Origin: an uncultured bacterium
GTDB taxonomy: Bacteria > Bacteroidota > Bacteroidia > Sphingobacteriales > Sphingobacteriaceae
Direction: 5' to 3'
DNA: 10,504 bases
NCBI GenBank assembly: GCA_903958995.1
Contig: CAJBVG010000296.1
Location: forward strand, 1 to 10,504
A program made the translations under genes and the position numbers. Shown piece after piece: positions 1 through 6,611 of this stretch (the first letter of the stretch is position 1; every line of letters starts with the position of its first letter). Below the pieces are notes generated by a model. It searched no databases and was not told the origin of the DNA. It was given only the letters and a program-made list of their open reading frames with translations.

Positions 1-98
1 CCAGTGAGCGCATCATCGAGATAGCTAAGATGTTGAGTGGTGATCAACCTACTGCTGGAGCAATAGAAAATGCGAAGGAATTATTAAAATTGAATTAA
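1..98 (+). CDS. recN: 3' end of DNA repair protein RecN (partial)
   Basis: Only the last 31 codons of this gene are in the window, read in the frame that starts at base 3 and ends at the TAA at 96-98. The visible peptide has an R-I-I-E-I-A-K-M-L-S-G stretch followed about a dozen residues later by A-K-E-L-L and a short tail. This resembles the extreme C-terminus of RecN, the SMC-like ATPase that acts early in recombinational repair of double-strand breaks; in RecN a conserved arginine/EIA(R/K)MLxG segment and a final AxELL helix follow the last ATPase motifs. The ATPase motifs themselves lie off the left edge, so the call rests on one short segment. The gene converges on clpC with 41 bp between the two stop codons. 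Confidence 0.68.
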   Translation, partial: SERIIEIAKMLSGDQPTAGAIENAKELLKLN

Positions 99-130
99 AA
101 AAAAACGAGATGCATTTTTAACACATCTCG
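97..130 (-). terminator. Intrinsic terminator of clpC
   Basis: Read on the minus strand, CGAGATG (130-124) pairs perfectly with CATCTCG (112-106) around an 11-nt loop. It is followed immediately by nine T residues (the A run at 97-105). It begins 9 nt past the clpC stop codon. Read on the plus strand, the same stem is followed only by a mixed CTTCTATTATT, so it probably stops recN transcription less efficiently. Confidence 0.85.
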
Positions 131-139
131 CTTCTATTA

Positions 140-2686
140 TTAAGACGCTGGATTCTCGTCTTCTTTTTTCTTACGTTTTGGTTTTTCAGGTTTTGCAGTT
201 TTCACTACAATCTCATCTAATTCCTTATTGAAGTCCACTTCTAAAGTATCACCTTCTACTAATTCACCTTTAAGTATTTCCTCTGCGATTGGATCTTCCA
301 AGTATTTCTGAATTGCTCTATTTAATGGACGAGCACCGAAATTAGCGTCAAACCCTTTATCAGCAATATAATCTTTAGCAGCATCGGTTAAACGAATTTG
401 ATAACCCATTTTACTTAATCTACCAAATAGTTCTTTTAATTCGATATCGATGATTTGGAAAATATCTTCACGTTTTAATGAGTTGAATACAATTACATCA
501 TCTATACGATTTAAAAACTCTGGAGCAAATGCACGTTTTAAAGCAGTTTCGATAACACTACGAGCATTACCATCGGCTTGCTCCACTTTTGCATTTGTAG
601 TAAACCCTACTCCTTGTCCGAATTCTTTTAACTGACGAGAACCGATGTTAGAAGTCATGATGATTACAGTATTTCTAAAATCAACTTTTCTTCCAAGACT
701 ATCTGTTAAAATACCATCATCAAGAACTTGCAATAAAATATTGAATACATCTGGATGAGCTTTTTCAATTTCGTCTAATAAAATTACAGAGTAAGGTTTA
801 CGACGAACTTTTTCAGTAAGCTGACCACCTTCTTCATAACCAACATATCCCGGAGGCGCACCAACTAAACGAGAGATGGCAAATTTTTCCATGTATTCAC
901 TCATGTCGATTCTAATTAAAGAATCTTCACTTTCGAACATAAAACGAGCTAAGGTTTTGGCTAATTCTGTTTTACCAACACCTGTAGGACCTAAGAAAAT
1001 AAATGAACCAATTGGTTTTTTAGGATCTTTTAATCCAGCACGAGTTCTACGAATTGCTTTTGAAAGTTTAAGTATGGCTTCATCTTGACCAATAATTTTA
1101 CCTTTTAATTCATCAGCCATAGAAAGCAAACGTTGGCTATCTGTTTGTCCGACACGTTGAACAGGAATACCTGTCATCATCGAAACTACATCTGCAACAT
1201 TCTGTTCAGTAACTGTATATCTACGAGTTTTAGTTTCTGCTTCCCACTCTGCTTTCGCAGTATCCAATTGTTCTAATAATTGTTTTTCGGTATCACGAAG
1301 TTTTGCAGCTTCCTCATATTTTTGAGAGCGAACCACTTTATTCTTCTCAACTTTAATCTCTTCGATTTTTTGTTCTATATCAATAATCGTTTGAGGAACA
1401 TGAATATTTGTAATGTGTACACGAGAACCTGCTTCATCTAAAGCATCAATAGCTTTGTCTGGCAAGAAACGATCACTCATGTAACGAGTAGTTAAGAACA
1501 CACAAGCATCAATAGCTTCTGGAGTGTAAGTAACATTATGGTGTTCTTCGTATTTCTCTTTAATATTATTTAAGATGATTACTGTTTCTTCTGGAGTAGC
1601 AGGATCAACTAATACTTTTTGGAAACGACGATCTAATGCACCATCTTTTTCAATGTACTGACGATACTCATCTAAAGTGGTTGCACCGATGCATTGGATT
1701 TCTCCCCTAGCTAATGCAGGCTTGAACATGTTCGAAGCATCTAGAGAACCTGAAGCTCCACCAGCACCAACAATGGTATGAATTTCATCGATGAATAAAA
1801 TTACATCAGGTGATTTTTCCAATTCATTCATCACTGCTTTCATACGCTCTTCAAATTGGCCACGGTATTTTGTACCTGCCACTAAAGATGCTAAATCAAG
1901 CGTAACTACTCTTTTGTTAAATAATACTCTAGATACTTTTCGTTGAACAATTCGTAAAGCTAAACCTTCTGCAATAGCTGATTTACCTACACCTGGCTCA
2001 CCGATTAAAATTGGATTGTTCTTTTTTCTACGTGATAAAATTTGAGAAACACGTTCTATTTCTTTTTCACGTCCAACTATAGGATCTAATTTTCCTTCTT
2101 CAGCAGCACGTGTTAAATCTCTACCGAAATTATCCAATACTGGAGTTTTCGATTTAGAATCTGTTGGTTTTTTAGGTGCTGAATAATTTTCTTCTTCTTT
2201 ATATTCATCATCTCCACCAGCAGGATTTTGAGGTGCTTCTGCGCTAGGGTTTAATTTGAAATTTTCTAGTTGTGATTTAAATACTTCATAGTTCACATTA
2301 AACTGTGATAATATTTGTGAAGCGATATTATCTTCATCGCGAAGAATAGATAACAATAAATGTTCTGTACCAATCACTTCACTTTTGAAAATTTTAGCTT
2401 CTAAATAAGTAATCTTTAAAACTTTTTCTGCTTGTTTTGTAAGCGGAATATTTCCAAGATTTACGTTTGTTCCCGCAGTTCCACGAACAGCATCTTCAAC
2501 CGACTTTCGTAAACGAGCTGTATCTATTCCAAGGGACTTTATAACCTTTATAGCTACTCCATCACCTTCTCTAATTAAACCTAATAATAAGTGCTCTGCA
2601 CCTATATAGTCATGCCCTAAGCGAAGGGCTTCTTCCCTACTATAAGAGATCACGTCTTTTACACGTGGTGAAAATTTAGCTTCCAT
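140..2686 (-). CDS. clpC: ATP-dependent Clp protease ATP-binding subunit ClpC
   Basis: This is a Hsp100 AAA+ unfoldase that threads substrates into the ClpP peptidase in the cytoplasm. In the 848-residue product, two Clp N-terminal repeats (about 5-145) are followed by an acidic, low-complexity linker (about 146-185). AAA-1 has Walker A GEPGVGKS at 229-236, Walker B with D300-E301, and a likely arginine finger in LDRRF (351-355). A UVR-type coiled middle segment lies at about 435-478, which marks ClpC rather than ClpA or ClpB. AAA-2 has Walker A GPTGVGKT at 566-573, Walker B LLDE at 636-639, and sensor 2 GAR at 784-786. The VGF tripeptide at 693-695 fits the ClpP-docking loop, so it should work with ClpP, which is not encoded here. 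The C-terminus is lysine-rich. The ATG at 2686-2684 follows AAAGGAA, a reasonable ribosome site. It is monocistronic here, with a strong terminator downstream. Confidence 0.96.
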   Translation of the reverse strand: MEAKFSPRVKDVISYSREEALRLGHDYIGAEHLLLGLIREGDGVAIKVIKSLGIDTARLRKSVEDAVRGTAGTNVNLGNIPLTKQAEKVLKITYLEAKIFKSEVIGTEHLLLSILRDEDNIASQILSQFNVNYEVFKSQLENFKLNPSAEAPQNPAGGDDEYKEEENYSAPKKPTDSKSKTPVLDNFGRDLTRAAEEGKLDPIVGREKEIERVSQILSRRKKNNPILIGEPGVGKSAIAEGLALRIVQRKVSRVLFNKRVVTLDLASLVAGTKYRGQFEERMKAVMNELEKSPDVILFIDEIHTIVGAGGASGSLDASNMFKPALARGEIQCIGATTLDEYRQYIEKDGALDRRFQKVLVDPATPEETVIILNNIKEKYEEHHNVTYTPEAIDACVFLTTRYMSDRFLPDKAIDALDEAGSRVHITNIHVPQTIIDIEQKIEEIKVEKNKVVRSQKYEEAAKLRDTEKQLLEQLDTAKAEWEAETKTRRYTVTEQNVADVVSMMTGIPVQRVGQTDSQRLLSMADELKGKIIGQDEAILKLSKAIRRTRAGLKDPKKPIGSFIFLGPTGVGKTELAKTLARFMFESEDSLIRIDMSEYMEKFAISRLVGAPPGYVGYEEGGQLTEKVRRKPYSVILLDEIEKAHPDVFNILLQVLDDGILTDSLGRKVDFRNTVIIMTSNIGSRQLKEFGQGVGFTTNAKVEQADGNARSVIETALKRAFAPEFLNRIDDVIVFNSLKREDIFQIIDIELKELFGRLSKMGYQIRLTDAAKDYIADKGFDANFGARPLNRAIQKYLEDPIAEEILKGELVEGDTLEVDFNKELDEIVVKTAKPEKPKRKKKEDENPAS

Positions 2687-2703
2687 AAATAAATTCCTTT
2701 CTG

Positions 2704-2718
2704 TTCTGAGAACGTTCT
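2704..2718 (-). promoter_or_regulatory. Overlapping inverted repeats, possible operator of clpC
   Basis: TTCT (2704-2707), AGAA (2709-2712) and TTCT (2715-2718) alternate, giving two overlapping palindromes: TTCT-N-AGAA and the perfect 10-mer AGAACGTTCT (2709-2718). The 10-mer lies 23-32 nt upstream of the clpC start codon. The related hexamer TGTTCT occurs at 2702-2707 and again at 2731-2736. The layout suggests a dimeric repressor site or 5'-UTR element. It is not a CIRCE element, and the recognising protein is unknown. Confidence 0.4.
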
Positions 2719-2744
2719 AATATATTAAATTGTTCTTATCGCTT

Positions 2745-2773
2745 TAAAAATAATGTTATCAACAATGGTCAAA
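2745..2773 (-). promoter_or_regulatory. Candidate Bacteroidota-type promoter of clpC
   Basis: On the minus strand, TTTG (2773-2770) is followed after 17 nt by TATTTTTA (2752-2745). The second box matches the Bacteroidota primary-sigma -7 consensus TAnnTTTG in all but the last base, and TTTG fits the -33 element. Transcription would start near 2738-2740, giving a leader of about 50 nt that contains the palindrome at 2704-2718. In DNA this AT-rich such matches arise by chance, so it is a candidate only. Confidence 0.35.
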
Positions 2774-2779
2774 AACTGA

Positions 2780-2835
2780 GCCAATACGCTAATGTGTTAA
2801 TATGTTAATGGGATAATATGTTAATATGACAATAG
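2780..2835. repeat. Octamer tandem array, consensus GNYAATRN, seven units
   Basis: Seven consecutive 8-bp units in strict register start at 2780, 2788, 2796, 2804, 2812, 2820 and 2828. G at unit position 1 and AAT at positions 4-6 are invariant. Position 3 is always T or C and position 7 always A or G, while positions 2 and 8 vary. GTTAATAT occurs at 2796 and again at 2820. The array lies between the possible clpC promoter and the ettA side of the divergent spacer, and has no coding potential. The remaining bases on the ettA side show no convincing promoter. Confidence 0.75.
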
Positions 2836-2853
2836 ATTTACATTTTTCCAAAC

Positions 2854-2890
2854 ACATAATACTTTGTACATAATACATTGTACATAATAC
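2854..2890. repeat. 14-bp direct repeat, three copies of ACATAATAC
   Basis: ACATAATAC occurs at 2854-2862, 2868-2876 and 2882-2890, exactly 14 bp apart. The two 5-bp spacers are TTTGT and ATTGT. The array ends 34 nt before the ettA start codon, so it probably lies in the ettA promoter or 5' leader. No known operator was recognised. Confidence 0.75.
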
Positions 2891-2924
2891 ATAAATAACG
2901 ATATTCGCATAAAATCAAAATAGC

Positions 2925-4604
2925 ATGTCAGACGAGAAAATCATATTTTCGATGGCGGGTGTAAATAAGATACATCCTCCTCAAAAACAAGTACTTAAGA
3001 ACATATATCTTTCCTTTTTTTACGGTGCCAAAATAGGTGTGTTAGGATTAAATGGATCTGGTAAATCATCTTTATTAAGAATAATTGCTGGGGTTGATAA
3101 GGCTTATCAAGGCGAAGTAGTGTTTTCACCAGGGTACTCTGTAGGTTATTTAGAGCAAGAGCCTCAATTAGATGATAGCAAAACAGTTCGCGAGATTGTA
3201 GAAGAAGGTGTAAAGTCGATTACTGATATTATTAAAGAATACGAAGCCATTAATGAAGCCTTTGGACTGCCAGAAAACTACGAAGATGCTGACAAAATGG
3301 ACAAGTTGATGCAAAAGCAAGGTGAATTGCAGGACAAGATAGATGCTGTTGGAGGTTGGGAACTTGATTCGAAATTAGAGCGAGCAATGGATGCGTTGCG
3401 TTGCCCAGATTCAGATACCCCAATAAATGTATTATCTGGAGGAGAGCGCAGACGTGTTGCTTTGTGTAGATTATTATTACAAGAACCCGATGTATTGTTA
3501 CTTGATGAGCCTACCAACCACTTGGATGCAGAGTCTATTGATTGGCTAGAGCAACATTTACAACAATACAAAGGAACAGTTATAGCCGTTACCCACGATC
3601 GATATTTCTTGGATAATGTAGCGGGATGGATACTTGAACTAGACAGAGGTGAAGGAATTCCCTGGAAAGGAAATTACTCATCATGGTTAGAACAAAAAGC
3701 GAAAAGATTAGCAAGTGAAGAGAAGCAAGAAACGAAGCGTCAGAAAACATTAGAGCGAGAATTAGAATGGGTACGTATGGCTCCTAAAGCTCGCCATGCA
3801 AAATCGAAAGCTCGTTTATCGAACTATGATAAATTAGCGAGTGAAGAAACAGGAGAAAGAGAAGCACGTTTAGAATTGTTCATTCCACCAGGTCCACGTT
3901 TGGGTAATGTGGTGATTGAATCGAATAATATTTCTAAAGCATACGGCGATAAATTATTATACGAAAATTTAACATTCTCTCTCCCACCTGCAGGTATTGT
4001 TGGGATTATTGGTCCGAACGGTGCAGGTAAAACAACCTTATTCAAATTAATTACTGGAGAAGAAACACCAGATTCTGGAACATTCAAAATTGGTGAAACC
4101 GTTAAGCTTGCTTATGTAGATCAAATGCATAAGGACATGGATAACGAGAAAACTGTTTTCGAAACCATTACTGGTGGTACTGATAATATGATGTTAGGAA
4201 ATAAGCAGATTAATTCAAGAGCTTATGTTTCTCGTTTCAATTTCAATGGTGCCGATCAACAAAAGAAAATAGCAAACTTATCAGGAGGTGAACGTAATCG
4301 TGTTCACTTAGCGATGATGTTAAAACAAGGCGCCAATGTAATTCTACTGGATGAGCCATCGAATGATATTGACATTAATACCTTACGTTCATTAGAAGAA
4401 GCTCTAGAAGAGTTTGGTGGATGTGCAGTAATCATCTCCCACGACCGTTGGTTCTTGGATAGAATTTGTACACATATTTTAGCATTCGAAGGAGATTCGC
4501 AAGTGTACTTCTTTGATGGTAATTACACGGAGTACGAAGAAAACAAAAAGAAACGTTTAGGGGATATTGGACCGAAACGAATCAGGTACAAGAAACTAAC
4601 TTAA
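2925..4604 (+). CDS. ettA: Energy-dependent translational throttle protein EttA (ABC-F ATPase)
   Basis: EttA binds the ribosomal E site and gates entry into elongation according to ATP/ADP ratio. At 559 residues it matches the usual family length of about 555. Two ABC cassettes are present with no membrane segments. Cassette 1 has Walker A GLNGSGKSS (41-49), signature LSGGERRR (170-177) and Walker B LLLDEPTNHLD (191-201). The linker at about 245-305 contains E-L-E-W-V-R, followed by a basic K-A-R-H-A-K-S-K-A-R-L run. It corresponds to the P-site tRNA interaction motif and separates EttA from other ABC-F members. Cassette 2 has Walker A GPNGAGKT (363-370), signature LSGGERNR (452-459) and Walker B ILLDEPSND (473-481), with Ser where Thr is usual. 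The ending, with SHDRWFLDR and then N-Y-T-E-Y-E-E, is typical of EttA. The ATG at 2925 has no Shine-Dalgarno sequence. The gene is divergent from clpC. Confidence 0.96.
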   Translation: MSDEKIIFSMAGVNKIHPPQKQVLKNIYLSFFYGAKIGVLGLNGSGKSSLLRIIAGVDKAYQGEVVFSPGYSVGYLEQEPQLDDSKTVREIVEEGVKSITDIIKEYEAINEAFGLPENYEDADKMDKLMQKQGELQDKIDAVGGWELDSKLERAMDALRCPDSDTPINVLSGGERRRVALCRLLLQEPDVLLLDEPTNHLDAESIDWLEQHLQQYKGTVIAVTHDRYFLDNVAGWILELDRGEGIPWKGNYSSWLEQKAKRLASEEKQETKRQKTLERELEWVRMAPKARHAKSKARLSNYDKLASEETGEREARLELFIPPGPRLGNVVIESNNISKAYGDKLLYENLTFSLPPAGIVGIIGPNGAGKTTLFKLITGEETPDSGTFKIGETVKLAYVDQMHKDMDNEKTVFETITGGTDNMMLGNKQINSRAYVSRFNFNGADQQKKIANLSGGERNRVHLAMMLKQGANVILLDEPSNDIDINTLRSLEEALEEFGGCAVIISHDRWFLDRICTHILAFEGDSQVYFFDGNYTEYEENKKKRLGDIGPKRIRYKKLT

Positions 4605-4639
4605 TAAATTCTAAATTTTAAATTCTAAATTCTAAATTT
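4605..4639. repeat. Heptamer tandem array, TAAATTY, five units
   Basis: Five in-register 7-bp units begin directly after the ettA stop codon: TAAATTC at 4605, 4619 and 4626, and TAAATTT at 4612 and 4633. A single further heptamer, TAAATTG, lies at 4666-4672. No GC-rich terminator hairpin was seen after ettA, so the array forms its immediate 3' flank. Confidence 0.8.
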
Positions 4640-4716
4640 CTTGCCAGACACTAAGTAGGAATTTCTAAATTGGAATTTTCAAAAAATATAAAAAGACAAA
4701 CAAAACAGTACTAGTT

Positions 4717-4743
4717 GTTGATATGTTAATAAAAAGATAATAT
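4717..4743. repeat. Degenerate octamer words related to the 2780-2835 array
   Basis: GTTGATAT (4717-4724) is followed directly by GTTAATAA (4725-4732) and, after 3 A residues, GATAATAT (4736-4743). The last word is identical to the unit at 2812, and all three fit or nearly fit GNYAATRN. The remaining bases of this 192-bp spacer are AT-rich and show no convincing promoter. Confidence 0.4.
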
Positions 4744-4768
4744 CCCACTGACATTCAGTTCATTAATT

Positions 4769-4790
4769 ATGGCTTATTTTTATAAACCAT
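4769..4790 (+). other. Stem-loop next to the start codon of the YkuK-like gene
   Basis: Nine bases at 4769-4777 pair with 4782-4790 around a TTTT loop with one C-A mismatch, and ATGG/CCAT closes the base. The hairpin ends 6 nt before the ATG at 4797. It occupies the place where a ribosome site would lie, so it could affect translation. It has few GC pairs and no following T run, so it is not a convincing terminator. Confidence 0.35.
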
Positions 4791-4796
4791 AAACAT

Positions 4797-5270
4797 ATGA
4801 GCTGGAAAAAATTCAGTGGGGAAACTCTTCCAATCGACTTAATTTCTGAAGTTGAAAAAACAATTGAACGCGAAGCAGAGGCGGGCAATAAATTAAAAGT
4901 TTGTATCGGTACCGATTCTCAGGTAAAAGGAAGCATGATTGATTTCGCTACAGTAATCGTTTTTTTGCGCGAGCAAAAAGGTGGATTTATGTACATTAAT
5001 CAGGAACGCATTCAGAAAAAAATGGGAATCAAAGAAAGAATGCTTAGCGAAGTACAACGATCAATAGAGACTGCATATTTGCTTTGCGATTTATTGGATT
5101 TGTATGATGTCGATTTAGAAGTTCATGCCGATATAAATACAAACCCCAGCTTTAAATCTAACAAGGCATTGCATGATGCCATGGGTTACATTTTAAGTAT
5201 GGGGTTTGTATTCAAAGCAAAACCAGAAGCTTTTGCAAGTTCTTGTTGTGCTGATAAAATGGTTCATTGA
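4797..5270 (+). CDS. YkuK-type ribonuclease H-like protein (DUF458)
   Basis: This is a small cytoplasmic protein of 157 residues from the family first labelled DUF458 (B. subtilis YkuK), predicted to have an RNase H fold. The signature is G-T-D-S-Q at 38-42 at the end of the first strand. Further conserved acidic or polar positions are E85 (in R-M-L-S-E), H110-A-D-I-N114 and the C-terminal A-D (152-153). D40, E85, D112 and D153 are plausible metal-binding carboxylates, by analogy with RNase H folds rather than from any assay known to me. The length agrees with the family. There is no signal peptide or membrane segment. It starts 192 bp after ettA on the same strand, too far for tight coupling, and is followed at once by an octamer array. 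The substrate is unknown. Confidence 0.8.
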   Translation: MSWKKFSGETLPIDLISEVEKTIEREAEAGNKLKVCIGTDSQVKGSMIDFATVIVFLREQKGGFMYINQERIQKKMGIKERMLSEVQRSIETAYLLCDLLDLYDVDLEVHADINTNPSFKSNKALHDAMGYILSMGFVFKAKPEAFASSCCADKMVH

Positions 5271-5302
5271 TCGAAACGTCGAAGGGTCGAAACGTCGAAA
5301 TT
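5271..5302. repeat. Octamer tandem array TCGAAACG, four units
   Basis: Four 8-bp units start at 5271, 5279, 5287 and 5295, each beginning TCGAA: TCGAAACG, TCGAAGGG, TCGAAACG and TCGAAATT. The array starts at the base after the stop codon of the YkuK-like gene and fills half of a 63-bp convergent spacer. It is much richer in GC than its surroundings. Neighbouring TCGA tetramers can form only weak 4-bp hairpins with 4-nt loops, so it is not a standard terminator, although none better is visible here. Confidence 0.8.
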
Positions 5303-5333
5303 TCTAATATGATTGCAGTTGATTGAAAAATAA

Positions 5334-5792
5334 TTATCTGAACAATTCCTTAATTTTCTTTTCGCGAAAAGAGAAAATATTTTCAATTTCCGAAGAGATT
5401 AAAATACTATTCATTAATCGTCCTAAAACGCCCATGGGTATAGCATAGTCGATAATATCTATCATTTCTACGCCACCCTCAACTGCTTTAAAATGGTGTT
5501 GATGATGCCACATTGAGTAAGGGCCAAATCGTTGCTCATCAACAAAATATTTTTTATCGTCTACATGCGTGATCTCCGTACACCAATCCATTTTCAATCC
5601 TAATAATGGACTTACTTTGTAAGTGATTAACATACCTGGGTACATTTTCTCATTGTTAAAGTCACTAGTTATTACAAAACCCATTTTAGGAGGTGTAATT
5701 TTTGCAAGATTTTTAGGCGAAGAGAAGAAATCCCAAGCCTCAGATAAACTAATAGGAATAAATGTATTGTACTTTTTAGTGTAAATTTTCAT
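5334..5792 (-). CDS. SRPBCC (START-like) family protein
   Basis: This 152-residue protein has the features of the SRPBCC/START-like helix-grip fold, which encloses a hydrophobic ligand pocket. The N-terminal strand K-I-Y-T-K-K-Y is followed by the typical helix S-E-A-W-D-F-F-S-S-P-K-N-L-A-K-I-T-P (17-34). Next come Y-P-G-M-L-I-T-Y (51-58), W-C-T-E-I (70-74) and the aromatic/His-rich segment F-G-P-Y-S-M-W-H-H-Q-H-H-F (89-101). A long amphipathic helix (about 122-151) closes the fold. Relatives are often annotated as SRPBCC proteins or, loosely, as cell division inhibitors; nothing here supports a division role. It is the last gene of the leftward block, 30 nt after the lipoprotein gene. The ligand is unknown. 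The ATG at 5792-5790 places the first strand right at the N-terminus. Confidence 0.8.
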   Translation of the reverse strand: MKIYTKKYNTFIPISLSEAWDFFSSPKNLAKITPPKMGFVITSDFNNEKMYPGMLITYKVSPLLGLKMDWCTEITHVDDKKYFVDEQRFGPYSMWHHQHHFKAVEGGVEMIDIIDYAIPMGVLGRLMNSILISSEIENIFSFREKKIKELFR

Positions 5793-5822
5793 ATTAAAGA
5801 AACAAGAAAAAAACAGAATTGT

Positions 5823-6593
5823 TTATTTTATAATTAATAAAAATTTCGCAAGTGCTGGTAGTCTTCCATCTCTTAAAATCAGTGTATCCTGATGTATTTG
5901 GAAATTGTCTGTGGTTTCGAAAATCTTCAGATAATCTTCTTCGATTTTCATATATACACAGTATTTTAATGTGGTTAGCATTTTTGAAAATCTGATTTTA
6001 CTTGGATTGCCTTGTTCAAATTCGCCTGAAAAAGAATTGCAACCTAAATTACCATAGACTTTAAAATTGGAAGCTTTAAATGTAATAAAGGGTTCTTTGG
6101 CGTATTTATTTGCATCTACCGATTGTCCATTTAGTTCTATTAGTTTCCAATACTTTTCAATAATTAAAGAATTGTTCTTCAAAAGTTCAAAAGTATTAGC
6201 TACTTCACTTTGATAAGGAGTACCATACGGATCCGTTAATATCAACTTGTTTGGTTCTGCTTTAAAAGTGAAAGACTCCTTCGTTTTATCATTTGGTAAA
6301 ATTTTAATAGTTTTTGAATTCGCATCCCAATTAAAAACACCAACCTGTTTTGTGTAATTTGTTTTACTACTTAAATGAGATTTTTCTACACTGTAATTCT
6401 TATTTGCAGAAAGAATAATGGTGAATTCAATACCGTCACACTCATCACAAGGTAAGGTGCCAGAATAAACACCTAGGGTGTTTTCAGTAATTACATTGGC
6501 AGAAGGCTGACTAACATACGATTGATATTGATTTGACTTGCAAGCAAAAAATAGAATAGAAATTAAAATGGTTGCAATAAACTTACTCATCAT
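5823..6593 (-). CDS. NlpE-like / META (HslJ-like) two-domain lipoprotein
   Basis: This is a predicted envelope lipoprotein of 256 residues. A short basic start and hydrophobic segment (about 5-16) lead to C18 in F-F-A-C. This is a loose lipobox, and the lysine at +2 gives no clear Bacteroidota surface-export signal. Residues 40-135 resemble the NlpE N-terminal domain: G-V-Y-S-G-T-L-P-C-D-E-C (41-52) carries its CxxC pair (C49, C52). Residues 146-256 are a META/HslJ domain, with Y-W-K-L, G-N-L-G-C-N-S-F-S-G (181-190), the L-T-T-L-K-Y-C segment ending at C212, and the final D-T-L-I-L strand. NlpE in E. coli senses envelope and copper stress through Cpx, but Cpx need not exist here. The gene starts 18 nt after the aldehyde dehydrogenase stop and ends 30 nt before the SRPBCC gene. 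The second Met is an equally possible start. Confidence 0.82.
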   Translation of the reverse strand: MMSKFIATILISILFFACKSNQYQSYVSQPSANVITENTLGVYSGTLPCDECDGIEFTIILSANKNYSVEKSHLSSKTNYTKQVGVFNWDANSKTIKILPNDKTKESFTFKAEPNKLILTDPYGTPYQSEVANTFELLKNNSLIIEKYWKLIELNGQSVDANKYAKEPFITFKASNFKVYGNLGCNSFSGEFEQGNPSKIRFSKMLTTLKYCVYMKIEEDYLKIFETTDNFQIHQDTLILRDGRLPALAKFLLIIK

Positions 6594-6611
6594 GATTTAA
6601 ATAATATTCAA

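Noticed and set aside
450..635. Plus-strand open frame of 61 codons within clpC
   Set aside because: It lies opposite a highly conserved AAA-2 region of clpC, its peptide matches nothing I recognise, and such frames are expected from codon bias on the opposite strand.
876..1088. Plus-strand open frame of 70 codons within clpC
   Set aside because: Antisense shadow of the second Walker A region; no family resemblance and no start signal.
2704..2718. Resemblance to a eukaryotic-style heat-shock element (alternating TTC and GAA)
   Set aside because: The spacing is TTC-N3-GAA-N2-TTC, not the regular 2-nt spacing, and bacteria lack HSF. Kept only as a generic palindrome.
2860..2866. TACTTTG as a -7 box for ettA
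   Set aside because: It is one base short of TAnnTTTG and has no -33 TTTG at a proper distance. It also belongs to the 14-bp repeat.
3278..3571. Minus-strand open frame of 97 codons inside ettA
   Set aside because: Antisense to the first ABC signature and Walker B; the Cys/Ser-rich peptide has no recognisable domain.
3824..4087. Minus-strand open frame of 87 codons inside ettA
   Set aside because: Antisense shadow of the linker and second Walker A of ettA; no support for an independent gene.
5353..5378. Imperfect palindrome around TTTTCGCGAAAA in the 3' end of the SRPBCC gene
   Set aside because: The perfect 12-bp core has a 2-nt bulge outside it, lies within codons for the conserved final helix, and has no T tract. 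It looks like a by-product of Lys/Phe/Glu codons.
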